Shown here: positions 16,215-24,911 of the stretch, piece after piece
Numbering within the stretch: position 1 is the stretch's first letter
Layout of the letters: each line of letters opens with the position of its first letter
NCBI RefSeq assembly: GCF_023806625.1
Contig: NZ_JAMTDX010000041.1
Coordinates: 107,333 to 144,280 of the forward strand
Reading direction: 5' to 3'
From: Accumulibacter sp.
GTDB taxonomy: Bacteria > Pseudomonadota > Gammaproteobacteria > Burkholderiales > Rhodocyclaceae
Length of the DNA: 36,948 nt
Made by a program: the position numbers and the translations under genes
Notes under the pieces: generated by a model
The model's database searches: none
What the model was told of the DNA's origin: nothing
What the model saw: the letters and a program-made list of their open reading frames with translations, nothing else

Positions 16215-18056
16215 ATGTGTGGTATTGCCGGTTACATCTCGACCCGCAGCAGCGAGGTCGCCAAAGAGATCATCGAGCGCATGACCGACGCCGTCGCGCA
16301 TCGTGGACCCGACGGAGCTGGCGTCTGGGTTCATGGGTCCGTCGCTCTCGGGCACCGGCGGCTGTCCATACTCGATCTTTCCGAGCTGGGTCGCCAGCCG
16401 ATGATTGATCCCGACTCGGGCCGGGTGATCACTTTCAATGGCGAAATCTACAACTACATCGAGCTGCGCAGGATCCTGGCAGGGCAAGGTTACCGGTTTC
16501 GCTCGCACACGGACACCGAAGTAATCCTGAACGCCTACGATTTCTGGGGCCAGCGCTGTGTCGAGCAGTTCAACGGCATGTGGTCCTTCGCGATCTACGA
16601 TCCGCGCGAGAATCTTCTTTTCTGCTCGCGGGACCGGTTTGGCGTGAAGCCCTTCTATTACGCCGAGACGACTGCCGGGTTTGCCTTCGGCTCGGAAATT
16701 CGGCAGCTGCTGCCGCTGCTGCCGAGCCGCCAGGCCGACGCCCAGGTACTCCTCGGGTTTCTTGTCGCGCGCGTAGCAGAAGACATTACCCACTCCTTCT
16801 TTTCCGGCGTGCGCAAGCTGCCCGGCGGGCATAACCTGGTTTTCGACCTGGCCGCGCAGAAGTATACGATCTCCCGTTACTACAGCCTGGAGGTCCAGGC
16901 GGGATACGTTGCGCTGCAACTCGACGAGGCGGTGAACGTCTTCCAGGAACTCTTCCGCGATGCCATTCGCCTGCGTCTGCGCTCGGATGTCCGGGTGGGC
17001 ACCTGTCTGAGCGGCGGGATGGACAGTTCGAGTATCGCGACGCTGGCGGCCGAGGCCTACCGCAGGGAGAGTCAGCAAGCCTTCCTGGCCATCACCGCGG
17101 TCAGCGAGGACCCGCAGACCGACGAGTCGCAGTTTGCACAGCGGGTCGTCGAGAATGCCGGTCTGGAATGGATCATCGTCAAACCGGGCTACTCGGACTT
17201 CTGTGACCAACTGGCGGCTGTGGTCCGGGCTCAGGAAGAGCCTTTTGCCAGCGCCTCGGTGCTGATGCAGTTCTTCGTCATGCGCGAAGCCAGGCGCGCC
17301 GGAGTTCCGGTCCTGCTCGACGGGCAAGGTGGGGACGAAACCTTGCTCGGCTATGATCGGTACTTCGCCGACCATTTCCTGCAGTCGCTCAGAAAGGGGA
17401 AGCTGGCCGCGGCCCTTGCCGTGGTGTCGGGATTGCTCAGGAATGGGCGACGCGGCGCCTTGAGCATCCTGCTGAGGGACCTGCTGTATTTCCACGCGCC
17501 GGCTGTACGCAGGATGGCGACCAGGAATCACTCCTCGCTGTTCCGGCCGGAGGTCGGTCCGTCGCTGCGCGCGGCGCGCGTCCCCGCGAGAGACTACGGC
17601 GGCCTTTCGGCGATGCAGAAGGACGAAATCGAGCGCACCAATCTGCCGGTGCTGCTGCGCTACGAAGACAAGAACTCGATGGCCCATTCGATCGAGACCC
17701 GCTTGCCCTTCCTCGATTATCGGCTGGTCGAGTTCGCGACGTCGGTGGCGACGTCCCTCAAACTCCACGACGGCTGGGGCAAGTATCTTCTGCGCCGGTC
17801 GATGGCCGGGCAAATGCCGGAGGCGGTCGTCTGGCGGAAGAACAAGTTTGGCTTCGAGGCGCCGGAGTCGAGGTGGATGCGACTTTACAACAGCCAGATC
17901 CAGGCCGCCGTTCGGTCTTCCTGCCTGCTCAGCCAAATCTGCCGCGAGAATGCTCTGCAGGGGACAAGCCTCGACCAGTTCAACCAGGGGATGCGCTGGC
18001 GACTGTTTTCTCTGGCACTGTGGGAAAATGAGTTTGCGGTCACCGGGATGACGTAA
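16215..18056 (+). CDS. asnB: Asparagine synthetase-like amidotransferase (AsnB/WbpS type)
   Basis: A 613-residue protein with an N-terminal class II glutaminase (Cys2 of MCGIAGYIS, then HRGPDG, and FNGEIYN) and a C-terminal AMP-forming synthetase domain with the PP-loop SGGMDSSS at 266-272. Length and domain order are those of AsnB. In O-antigen loci the same family (WbpS in P. aeruginosa) amidates the carboxyl of a hexuronic acid to an uronamide. With a UDP-HexNAc 6-dehydrogenase at the start of the locus, that role is more likely than free asparagine synthesis. It follows HisF by one base and is followed by a weak terminator, so it ends the first transcription block. Which sugar carboxyl is used cannot be told. 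Confidence 0.82.
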   Translation: MCGIAGYISTRSSEVAKEIIERMTDAVAHRGPDGAGVWVHGSVALGHRRLSILDLSELGRQPMIDPDSGRVITFNGEIYNYIELRRILAGQGYRFRSHTDTEVILNAYDFWGQRCVEQFNGMWSFAIYDPRENLLFCSRDRFGVKPFYYAETTAGFAFGSEIRQLLPLLPSRQADAQVLLGFLVARVAEDITHSFFSGVRKLPGGHNLVFDLAAQKYTISRYYSLEVQAGYVALQLDEAVNVFQELFRDAIRLRLRSDVRVGTCLSGGMDSSSIATLAAEAYRRESQQAFLAITAVSEDPQTDESQFAQRVVENAGLEWIIVKPGYSDFCDQLAAVVRAQEEPFASASVLMQFFVMREARRAGVPVLLDGQGGDETLLGYDRYFADHFLQSLRKGKLAAALAVVSGLLRNGRRGALSILLRDLLYFHAPAVRRMATRNHSSLFRPEVGPSLRAARVPARDYGGLSAMQKDEIERTNLPVLLRYEDKNSMAHSIETRLPFLDYRLVEFATSVATSLKLHDGWGKYLLRRSMAGQMPEAVVWRKNKFGFEAPESRWMRLYNSQIQAAVRSSCLLSQICRENALQGTSLDQFNQGMRWRLFSLALWENEFAVTGMT

Positions 18057-18125
18057 CGTGTCGGCCAGCCGGCATAGCTGGGCGATGTGCTTCGGCATCC
18101 CGGGAGTGGCACTGGCATAATCACC

Positions 18126-18146
18126 GCCCGGCGAGCGGGCTCTTTT
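18126..18146 (+). terminator. Weak hairpin with T-run after the asnB-like gene
   Basis: GCCCG and CGGGC form a 5-bp stem around a 5-base loop, followed by TCTTTT. It lies 70 bases after the stop and 27 before the next start. The stem is short, so partial termination or attenuation is more likely than a full stop. It marks a break in an otherwise very tight gene order. Confidence 0.4.
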
Positions 18147-18172
18147 GGCAAGCAAACATGCGAGGTGCTGGC

Positions 18173-19681
18173 GTGAAGACGATAGGCGCAGCAGTAAGAG
18201 AAATCAGCAGGGGCCGGCTTTTTCACTTGCTGTTGCCGATGCCCTTGATCCTGGTCCATATGTTGTGGGTGTTGGCCTATTACCTTCACGTTTCCGACTC
18301 GGGCTTCGCCTACCTCGTGAACATCGGCCTGCGAGCCGTGGTTGCGGTGTTCTTCCTGGTGCTTGGCGTTGTCGTCGTTGGCGATCAGCGTGCAGAGCGG
18401 TCACTGCGCTGGGTGGCGGCTTCCGTGCCGGCTTTCTTTGTCGTCTGCTTCGTCGTCGCCATTGGCAACTTCGGCTTGGACCCCTATCTCCGGAAGGCGG
18501 CCGGGCAGTTCGCGTTGAATGCACTGCCGGCCTATGTCGTCGGCGTCTACTGTGCAGCGAACAGGGCTGGAGAGGACTTGCTGCGGGGCATAGAACAGTG
18601 TGGTCTGCTCATCGCGCCGGCGGCGGCGATTTACGTACTGAGGTTCTTCATTTTCACCGACGAAATTTATACGGCAGACCTGAAGCGCCTCGGCGGCATT
18701 GACTACATGAGTTTTGCCTACGGGTTGGTGGCGTTTATGGTTGCCTCCTGTCTGCTGCTCTTCGATGAGCGGGCGGCGAGGAAGCTATTGCTGGGCAGGT
18801 GGCTGTTGGTGTGGACGTATTGGTTGGCGATCGTTTTCTCGCAAACCCGCGGGGCTGTCCTGGGTATAGCCATCTTTCTCTGCTGTCTGGTCGTCGCCAA
18901 GTTCAGGGTGCAGAAGAAACGTGTGTTGCTTCTGGCGTTGTCGTGCCTGTTGATCTTCGTGGTCAGCTTGCAGGTGCTGCCCGGGCTCTTCGGGGAGCGC
19001 AATGTGCGTTTCTCGAAGGAGTACACCAAAGAGGCGCTGAGCTTTTCCGGGGAGGTGGCCACCTTCATCGGGGAGGAGGAGGGCCCGCTGCCAGGTGCGG
19101 CGGGCCAGGACAGCAAGCTTTGCCGAACGGATCGTCCCGGCTGCCGCTTCCTGCTGGAGAACCAGGAGAACGGGGTCTTCTTCGATCCCGCCAAAGGTCT
19201 GTGCACGATCGACAACAAGGAGATCGCCAGGCAGATCGTCATTGACGAGGCATTGTACAGCTCGCTCAAGGAAGCGGGGTGCACGATCAAGCTTTCACGC
19301 ATGGCGTTGATCGTGATCGCGACTGAAGAGATCAAGAAGCGACTGCTGCTCGGCATGGGACCGCTCGCGTTCCAGGTGCGCTATTTCGGGTTTCATCCGC
19401 ACAGCCTGTTTGTCGAGCTGCTGGCCGAGTTGGGGCTTGTCCTTGGCGGATTGATCGTCTGCGCCATCGGCTACCTGACCTATGCGTGCCTGCGGCGAAG
19501 CAAAGCGATGGAGGGTGACCACAACATCCTGTTGTTCGGCAGCGCATACATTCCGATGTTCCTGGTGAGTGGGACGATCTGGGGCGATGCCCTGTTCTCG
19601 TTCGTCATCGGGTATATCGTGGTGTTCTTCTGGAGAACGCAGCAGGAGACGCAAAGCGGCGCGCTAGGTGCGGTGCAGTAA
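18173..19681 (+). CDS. wzy: Wzy/O-antigen polymerase-ligase family membrane protein
   Basis: About 502 residues with roughly 11-12 hydrophobic helices. The Wzy_C signature is seen in SQTRGAVLGIAIFL and, near the C-terminus, GMGPLAFQVRYFGFHPHSLF followed by VELLAELGLVLGG. Between these lies a large non-membrane loop, as in polymerases and ligases that handle undecaprenyl-linked glycans in the periplasm. The loop holds four cysteines (about 317, 324, 344, 370) that could form disulfides there. GTG 18173 is preferred because GAGGTG lies five bases upstream; ATG 18158 in the same frame has no ribosome site. As the only such protein in the window it is the likely polymerase. Ligase activity is the alternative. 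Confidence 0.78.
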   Translation: MKTIGAAVREISRGRLFHLLLPMPLILVHMLWVLAYYLHVSDSGFAYLVNIGLRAVVAVFFLVLGVVVVGDQRAERSLRWVAASVPAFFVVCFVVAIGNFGLDPYLRKAAGQFALNALPAYVVGVYCAANRAGEDLLRGIEQCGLLIAPAAAIYVLRFFIFTDEIYTADLKRLGGIDYMSFAYGLVAFMVASCLLLFDERAARKLLLGRWLLVWTYWLAIVFSQTRGAVLGIAIFLCCLVVAKFRVQKKRVLLLALSCLLIFVVSLQVLPGLFGERNVRFSKEYTKEALSFSGEVATFIGEEEGPLPGAAGQDSKLCRTDRPGCRFLLENQENGVFFDPAKGLCTIDNKEIARQIVIDEALYSSLKEAGCTIKLSRMALIVIATEEIKKRLLLGMGPLAFQVRYFGFHPHSLFVELLAELGLVLGGLIVCAIGYLTYACLRRSKAMEGDHNILLFGSAYIPMFLVSGTIWGDALFSFVIGYIVVFFWRTQQETQSGALGAVQ

Positions 19682-19684
19682 GCA

Positions 19685-20956
19685 ATGGGTGCGGTGCGTA
19701 CACTCGGCAGCTACCTGACACTGGCTTCGAGTTCCGCGTTCGCCCAGGCCTTTCTGCTGCTGATTTCGCCAGTGATCACCCGGCTGTACGCGCCGGAGGA
19801 CGTCGGAGGCTTCGGCATCGCATTGGGAGTTGGCGCGCTGCTCGCCTCTGTGGGAACCGGCCGCCTGGAGCATGCGATTCCAGTGGCCAGGAACTCGGTG
19901 GACGCGATACAGGTCGCCTTGCTCGGAACGACGCTGGTGTCGGTTATCGCGCTGATCACGACGCTTCTTGTCTTGATCGTACCGCTTGCCAGCGTGGTGG
20001 GGCCGCCGCTGACGCGAGATTTTCCAACGCTGGCCATTCCGGCCATCGCCTTCAGCCTGGCACTGTTCCAGATCGTCAACGCGCTGCTCCTCCGGCAGAA
20101 GGCGTATCGCAGCGTAGGGGCGAGCAAGATCCTTCAAGGGGGAGTCACGGGAGTCGCGCAGCTGGGACTCGGCTGGTGCGGACTGGGAGCTTCAGGCTTG
20201 GTCTGGGCTCAGGCGCTGGGCTATCTGGTGGGGGCGGGGAGCGGGGTGAGCAGCGTCGCGGTCAAGGCTTGGGTCGTCCTGCGCGGACGCGGTGCGCAGT
20301 TCGCTGCGACCTTTCGCACGCGCTGGAGGTTTCCGCTGGTGCTGGCACCGGCTGCGCTGTTCAACCAGGCAGCACAGCAGTTTCCGGTGTTGGCCCTGGG
20401 CTATACCTACGGGTTGTATGAGGCGGGACTCTACGCGCTGGTGATGCGGGTGTGCGGTGCCCCTCTCGGCTTGCTCGGACAAACCGTGGCCCAGGTCTAT
20501 GCGGCGGAGTTTCGTGACTTCATCGGCGACCGGAGTGGCGCGCTGGCGCAAAAGTACCTGGCCATGCTGTTGCGCCTGCTGGGGATCGGGCTGCTGGTCG
20601 TCGGCGCGCTGGTACTGGTGATGAACCTGTGGGGTACCTGGCTCTTCGGAGCGAAGTGGGCTAACATTGGCACGGTCACGTTGCTGGTCTCGTTGATGCT
20701 GGTGACCGACTTCGCGACGACCCCGCTGTCCATGACCCTGGGCTACCTGAGCCGGGAACGCACGCAGCTGCTCTGGGACATCGGGAGGTTGGCTGCTGTG
20801 GTCAGCGTATTCGTCGCCGCGCATCATTTTTCTCTGCGATTCGGTCAACTCCTGGTCCTCCTCGCGGTAGTGTGGTCTCTGAGTCTGCTGGTTCATGCGT
20901 GGCTGACCTACCTTGTTTGCAGCATGCGGGGAGCGGGCACTGCGGCCAGGGGCTGA
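19685..20956 (+). CDS. Polysaccharide flippase (Wzx/MOP family), second copy
   Basis: A 423-residue protein with about 12 hydrophobic segments. The N-terminus (SYLTLASSSAFAQAFLLLI, then SPVITRLYAPEDVGGFGIAL) is typical of O-antigen flippases and MATE-like polysaccharide transporters. It begins three bases after the polymerase stop, so the two are probably translated together and handle the same repeat unit. It shows no close similarity by eye to the flippase at 11238 beyond fold-level features. It could export the main polymer while the first copy exports a different unit, or one may be left from a locus merger. Confidence 0.8.
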   Translation: MGAVRTLGSYLTLASSSAFAQAFLLLISPVITRLYAPEDVGGFGIALGVGALLASVGTGRLEHAIPVARNSVDAIQVALLGTTLVSVIALITTLLVLIVPLASVVGPPLTRDFPTLAIPAIAFSLALFQIVNALLLRQKAYRSVGASKILQGGVTGVAQLGLGWCGLGASGLVWAQALGYLVGAGSGVSSVAVKAWVVLRGRGAQFAATFRTRWRFPLVLAPAALFNQAAQQFPVLALGYTYGLYEAGLYALVMRVCGAPLGLLGQTVAQVYAAEFRDFIGDRSGALAQKYLAMLLRLLGIGLLVVGALVLVMNLWGTWLFGAKWANIGTVTLLVSLMLVTDFATTPLSMTLGYLSRERTQLLWDIGRLAAVVSVFVAAHHFSLRFGQLLVLLAVVWSLSLLVHAWLTYLVCSMRGAGTAARG

Positions 20957-21000
20957 ACGCTGTCGCCGCGCAAGCGGAATAAGGATATGGGCATTTCGAC

Positions 21001-21615
21001 ATGATTTCCTTGGGCTACGTCGTCTCGAGAGTGCTGCGCAAGGCGCGGGGCAATGCCATTACCGGGAGCGTCATTGACCCGACTTCGAAAATCGAGTCGG
21101 GCAGCACGATAGTGCGCACGCGCTTCGACCGGCACTCGTTCTGTGGCTATGACTGCACCTTCATCGATTGCGATGTCGGGGCGTTCTGCTCGATCGCCAA
21201 CCGTGTCACGGCGGGCGGTGCGCGCCATCCGATGGAATACGTGTCTACCAGCCCGGTCTTTCTCGCGCATCGCGACAGCGTGAAGACCAAGTTTTCGCGG
21301 CATCCCTACGCGTGGCGCGTCAGAACGACGATCGGCCACGATGTGTGGATAGGCGAAAACGTGCTGATCAAGGGAGGCGTCAACGTTGGCCACGGTGCGG
21401 TAGTCGGCATGGGCAGCGTGGTGACCAGAGATGTTCCTCCATACGCGATCGTCGCCGGCAACCCAGCCCACCTGATCCGTATGCGCTTCGGCGCAGAGAT
21501 GATCGAAGCGCTGCTCAAGCTGGAGTGGTGGAACTTGCCCGATCAGGAATTGCGACGCCTCGCGCCTCAGTTTACCGATCCGGAAGTGATGTTGCGGCAA
21601 GAGGGATTCCTGTGA
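21001..21615 (+). CDS. CatB-type hexapeptide acetyltransferase
   Basis: A 204-residue left-handed beta-helix acyltransferase of the xenobiotic/CatB group. Hexapeptide-like turns run through TIGHDVWIGENVLIKGGVNV and VVGMGSVVTRDVPPYAIVAG. The large loop with ARHPMEYVSTSPVF carries the histidine expected to activate the acceptor hydroxyl. The likely role is O-acetylation of a sugar of the repeat unit with acetyl-CoA. The 3' end overlaps the glycosyltransferase start (GTGA), so the pair is coupled. Substrate unknown; it is not a replacement for WbpD by sequence. Confidence 0.75.
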   Translation: MISLGYVVSRVLRKARGNAITGSVIDPTSKIESGSTIVRTRFDRHSFCGYDCTFIDCDVGAFCSIANRVTAGGARHPMEYVSTSPVFLAHRDSVKTKFSRHPYAWRVRTTIGHDVWIGENVLIKGGVNVGHGAVVGMGSVVTRDVPPYAIVAGNPAHLIRMRFGAEMIEALLKLEWWNLPDQELRRLAPQFTDPEVMLRQEGFL

Positions 21616-22763
21616 GGATCGCCCATGTCTGCCTGTCATGCTTCTATATTGACGGATATGCCTACCAGGAGAACGAGCTGGTCAGGCAGCATGTCCAGGA
21701 TGGGCATCAGGTCATGGTAATCGCATCGACGGAATCGTTTGGTGCGGACCGCTGTCTCACTTATGTCGAGCCTTCTTCCTACCAAGGTCGCGACGGGGCG
21801 CCGGTGACTCGTTTGCCATATCGCCGCTTGCTGCCGCACAAGCTGATGCGCAAACTGCGTATGCATCCAGGTGTCCGTGAGCTACTGCAGCAATTCCGCC
21901 CGGAAGTCATCCTGTTTCACGGCCTTTGTGGCTGGGAGTTGCACGCTGTGGCGCGCTACAAGCGCGAGAACCCGGATGTGCGACTCTACGTGGATAGCCA
22001 CGAGGATGCGCACAATAGTGCGCGCAGCTTCCTTTCGCGAGTCCTGCTGCATAAGCTCTACTATTCGTGGATCATCCGCCGATGCCGGCGCAGTTTCGAC
22101 AAGATCCTCTGTGTGTCGCTGGAAACGATGGATTTCGTACGCCAGAGCTACGGCGTGCCGGCCTCGGATCTGGAGTTCTTTCCCCTTGGCGGAAGGGTTT
22201 TCGACGATCCGGAGTACGACGTGCGCAGGGATCGGGGGCGCCAGGCTGCTGGTGTCGACACCGGGCAAGTTATGCTCCTGCAGACCGGCAAGATGGGGCG
22301 GCGGAAGAAGCTGCTGGAGAGCCTGCGGGCCTTTTCCTGCACACCGGGGAGCCACCTGCGCTTGGTTCTTGCCGGGTCGCTGGACGAGGACATTCGCATC
22401 GAGGCGCAGCGCCTGATTGCTTCTGACGAGCGTGTCCGCTTCCTCGGCTGGAAGGATACCGACGAGCTCAACGACCTGCTTTGCGCTGCGGACGTCTACG
22501 TTCAGCCCGGCACGCAGTCGGCGACCATGCAGATGAGCCTCTGCGCCCGTTGCCCGGTCATTCTCGACGCCGTGCCCAGTCATGTCCCCTTCCTGGACGG
22601 GAACGGTTGGTCGGTATCTGATTCCCGAGATCTGGCCAGAGCCTTCATGGAGGTGGCCAGCGATCCGGCTGCCCTTGGTGTCAAGGCCGGGCGGTCGCTG
22701 GAGATCGCCCGGCGCCTTCTCGATTACAGGACCCTGGCTGCTCGCCTTACGCGCGCGGCCTGA
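21612..22763 (+). CDS. GT4-family glycosyltransferase
   Basis: A 383-residue GT-B glycosyltransferase. The N-terminal acceptor domain starts RIAHVCLSCFYIDGYAYQEN with a DGHQVMVIAS strand. The C-terminal domain has the donor-binding pattern QTGKMGRRKKLLESL, then LVLAGSLDEDI, VRFLGWKD, and a DVYVQPGTQSATMQMSL region in place of the usual EX7E motif, where the first Glu appears to be Gln. The protein is soluble or peripheral and would add a sugar to the lipid-linked unit on the cytoplasmic side. GTG 21612 overlaps the acetyltransferase stop and gives the standard GT4 N-terminus; longer forms of the frame run into that gene and are not real. The sugar donor is unknown. Confidence 0.76.
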   Translation: MRIAHVCLSCFYIDGYAYQENELVRQHVQDGHQVMVIASTESFGADRCLTYVEPSSYQGRDGAPVTRLPYRRLLPHKLMRKLRMHPGVRELLQQFRPEVILFHGLCGWELHAVARYKRENPDVRLYVDSHEDAHNSARSFLSRVLLHKLYYSWIIRRCRRSFDKILCVSLETMDFVRQSYGVPASDLEFFPLGGRVFDDPEYDVRRDRGRQAAGVDTGQVMLLQTGKMGRRKKLLESLRAFSCTPGSHLRLVLAGSLDEDIRIEAQRLIASDERVRFLGWKDTDELNDLLCAADVYVQPGTQSATMQMSLCARCPVILDAVPSHVPFLDGNGWSVSDSRDLARAFMEVASDPAALGVKAGRSLEIARRLLDYRTLAARLTRAA

Positions 22764-23161
22764 GCGACGGGCAAATCGAGTGCCATTGCCGGGCAATGGT
22801 GACCAACTCGGCGGGTGCCGCAGTTGCCCCCGAACGGTCGGTGATGGATGACGGGACGACCGACCGTCTGCAGATGATGGGATCCGGCCATGAACATCGC
22901 TCTGTGGTGCGATGCAGCGGTCGCTGGCCGAATGATTCGGGCGTCAGAATCTGCGCAGGGCGCAGGAGCGGGAAATGCTTGCGTCGGGACGCCGCCGCGA
23001 GCAGGAAGGATGGCCTGCGCGCCATCCTGCAGCGTGCGTTCGGCGGCGAAAGAGTACTTGCTGCCCTGCCCTTCAGGCGGATGCTGGATGCCTGCCGGCC
23101 AGTGATCTGAATGACTCGCGCGGGCACTTGACAACAATGGCATTACCTTCGGGGAATTGAC
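22764..23161. other. Gene-free gap between the GT4 gene and the second amidotransferase set
   Basis: About 400 bases, the largest gap inside the locus. Short open frames have no recognisable product or ribosome site. A perfect palindrome, CCATTGCC-G-GGCAATGG, lies at 22783-22799, 20 bases after the stop, without a T-run. TTGACA at 23128 could be a -35 box but no good -10 follows at 16-18 bases. GGGGAA at 23151-23156 is the ribosome site of the next gene. The gap may be a joint between two gene blocks and may carry a promoter. Confidence 0.45.
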
Positions 23162-24298
23162 GTGGACAGGCCGTACCAGATTTGCAGCAACTGCGTGATG
23201 GATACCAGCGACAGCCAGATCGTCTTCGATGAGCAGGGCGTCTGTGACCACTGCATCGGCTTCAGGCGCGACGTTCTGCCCAATTGGCATCCCGACGAGA
23301 AGGGCGCGGCGATGTTTCGTGCGACAGTGGACAAGATCAGAAGCGCGGGCAAGGGAAAGCCCTTCGATAGCATCATCGGCATGAGCGGTGGTCTGGATAG
23401 CTCCTATCTGCTGCATCTGGCGGTGACCGAGTTCGGTTTGCGGCCGCTGGTCTTCCACGTCGATGGCGGCTGGAACACCGATATTGCGGTGAACAACATT
23501 CAGATGCTGGTGGACAAGCTGAGCCTGGACCTGTACACCGAAGTGATCAACTGGGAGGAAATGCGCGACTTTCAGCTGGCTTTCTTCAAGGCCGGCGTGC
23601 CGCACCTCGACATTCCCCAGGACCACGCCTTCGTCGCCACCCTCTACCACTTCGCCAACAAGCACGACATCAAGTGCATACTCAATGGCGGCAATTACGC
23701 GACGGAGTGCGTACGCAATCCGCTCGAGTGGCTCTACTACGGTACGGACATGGCGCAGATTCGCGACATCCAGCGCCGTTTCGGGACGCGTCCGCTGAAG
23801 ACCTATCCTTTCAGCGGGGTATTGTTCCACAAGTTCTACCTTCGCTACCTCAGGGGGGTCCAGGTGGTCAAACCTCTGAACTGGTTGCCGTACACCAGGA
23901 AGATCGCCATCCAGACGCTCTCCGAGAAGTACGCCTGGCGCGCCTATCCACAGAAGCACTTCGAGTCCCGGTTCACCAAGTTCTTCGAGGGCTACTGGTT
24001 GCCAACCCGTTTCGGGTACGACACGAGGCGAGTCCAGTATTCGAGCTTGATCCTCACCGGGCAGATGAAGCGTGGCGAGGCGCTGGAGTTGCTCGAGCAG
24101 CCGGCGTATGATCCGAACACCATCGACGAGGAGTTCGAGTACATCGCGACCAAGCTGGGCATTTCCGTGGCCGAGCTCCGGCAGTACCACAGCATGCCTA
24201 AAAAGAGCTACCGGGATTATCGCAATCAGGAATGGTTGTTCGATCTGGGAGCAGCGACACTGAAGCGGTTGGGCGTAGAAAGGGCCATCAAACGATGA
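23162..24298 (+). CDS. wbpG: N-acetyl sugar amidotransferase, WbpG/PseA type, second copy
   Basis: A 378-residue PP-loop enzyme of the same family as the gene at 13643. Zinc-type cysteines are Cys8, Cys11, Cys28 and Cys31, and the PP-loop SGGLDSS is at 75-81. HVDGGWN, INWEEMRDFQLAF, LNGGNYATE and KHFESRFTKF are shared with the first copy, but intervening text differs widely. The start is GTG with GGGGAA five bases upstream. Its stop overlaps the HisH ATG (ATGA). Being a full second set with its own HisH and HisF, it probably makes an amidine on a different sugar or position. Confidence 0.86.
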   Translation: MDRPYQICSNCVMDTSDSQIVFDEQGVCDHCIGFRRDVLPNWHPDEKGAAMFRATVDKIRSAGKGKPFDSIIGMSGGLDSSYLLHLAVTEFGLRPLVFHVDGGWNTDIAVNNIQMLVDKLSLDLYTEVINWEEMRDFQLAFFKAGVPHLDIPQDHAFVATLYHFANKHDIKCILNGGNYATECVRNPLEWLYYGTDMAQIRDIQRRFGTRPLKTYPFSGVLFHKFYLRYLRGVQVVKPLNWLPYTRKIAIQTLSEKYAWRAYPQKHFESRFTKFFEGYWLPTRFGYDTRRVQYSSLILTGQMKRGEALELLEQPAYDPNTIDEEFEYIATKLGISVAELRQYHSMPKKSYRDYRNQEWLFDLGAATLKRLGVERAIKR

Positions 24299-24909
24299 TT
24301 GCGATCATTGACTACGGGTCGGGCAACGTCGGGGCCATCGCCAATATCTACAAGTGGCTGAAGGTCGCGCATCAAGTCACTGGAGAGTTCCGGGAGCTGG
24401 CAGCGGCCGAGCGCTATATTCTGCCGGGGGTCGGGGCGTTCGATGCGACGATGAGTTACCTGACCAGGTCCGGCATGGTCGATCTGCTCAGCGAGCAAAT
24501 CCTGGTGCACAAGAAGAAGGTCCTCGGCATTTGCGTTGGCATGCAGATTCTCGCGGATTCGAGCGAGGAGGGCATTCTGCCGGGCCTTGGCTGGATTCAG
24601 GGCAGGGTACGCAAGATCGATGCGAGCGCACTTGGTGCACCGCCCTTCCTGCCGCACATGGGCTGGAACTCGGTGAGTCCTCAGCCTGGGGCAGGCCTGT
24701 TCGAAGGTGTCGATCTGGAGCGGGGCTTCTATTTCCTGCACAGCTATTTCTTCGCCGCGGCGAGAGAGCAGGACGTGATTGCTACGGTGACCTATGGGCG
24801 AGAACTACCCTGCGCCGTAGCGCATGGCAATGTATTCGGCGTGCAGTTTCATCCGGAAAAGAGCCACGCCAACGGCGTCGCCGTCTTTCGCAACTTCGCG
24901 GAGTTGTAA
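24295..24909 (+). CDS. hisH: HisH-like glutaminase subunit, second copy
   Basis: A 204-residue class I glutaminase with Cys80 in GICVGMQIL and His186-Glu188 in FHPEKS, so it should be active. The N-terminus IAIIDYGSGNVGAIANIY is a standard HisH start. The ATG overlaps the upstream amidotransferase stop, and HisF follows after 2 bases, so the three subunits should be made in equal amounts. It would release ammonia and pass it through the HisF barrel to the amidotransferase. It is diverged from the copy at 14845. Confidence 0.87.
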   Translation: MIAIIDYGSGNVGAIANIYKWLKVAHQVTGEFRELAAAERYILPGVGAFDATMSYLTRSGMVDLLSEQILVHKKKVLGICVGMQILADSSEEGILPGLGWIQGRVRKIDASALGAPPFLPHMGWNSVSPQPGAGLFEGVDLERGFYFLHSYFFAAAREQDVIATVTYGRELPCAVAHGNVFGVQFHPEKSHANGVAVFRNFAEL

Positions 24910-24911
24910 CC

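Noticed and set aside
16143-18155. Long open frame of about 670 codons on the minus strand opposite the asnB-like gene
   Set aside because: It is a GC-rich shadow of a clearly recognised enzyme, with low-complexity Arg/Gln/Pro-rich text and no family motif. The same holds for the other long minus-strand frames across the window.
22783-22799. Palindrome CCATTGCC-G-GGCAATGG as a terminator
   Set aside because: The centre is one base, so a hairpin would have to open several pairs, and no T-run follows. It could be a protein site, but nothing supports one.
23128-23156. Sigma-70 promoter with TTGACA as -35 before the second amidotransferase
   Set aside because: No acceptable -10 box at normal spacing; the downstream GGGGAA is the ribosome site. 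Kept only as a remark in the gap entry.
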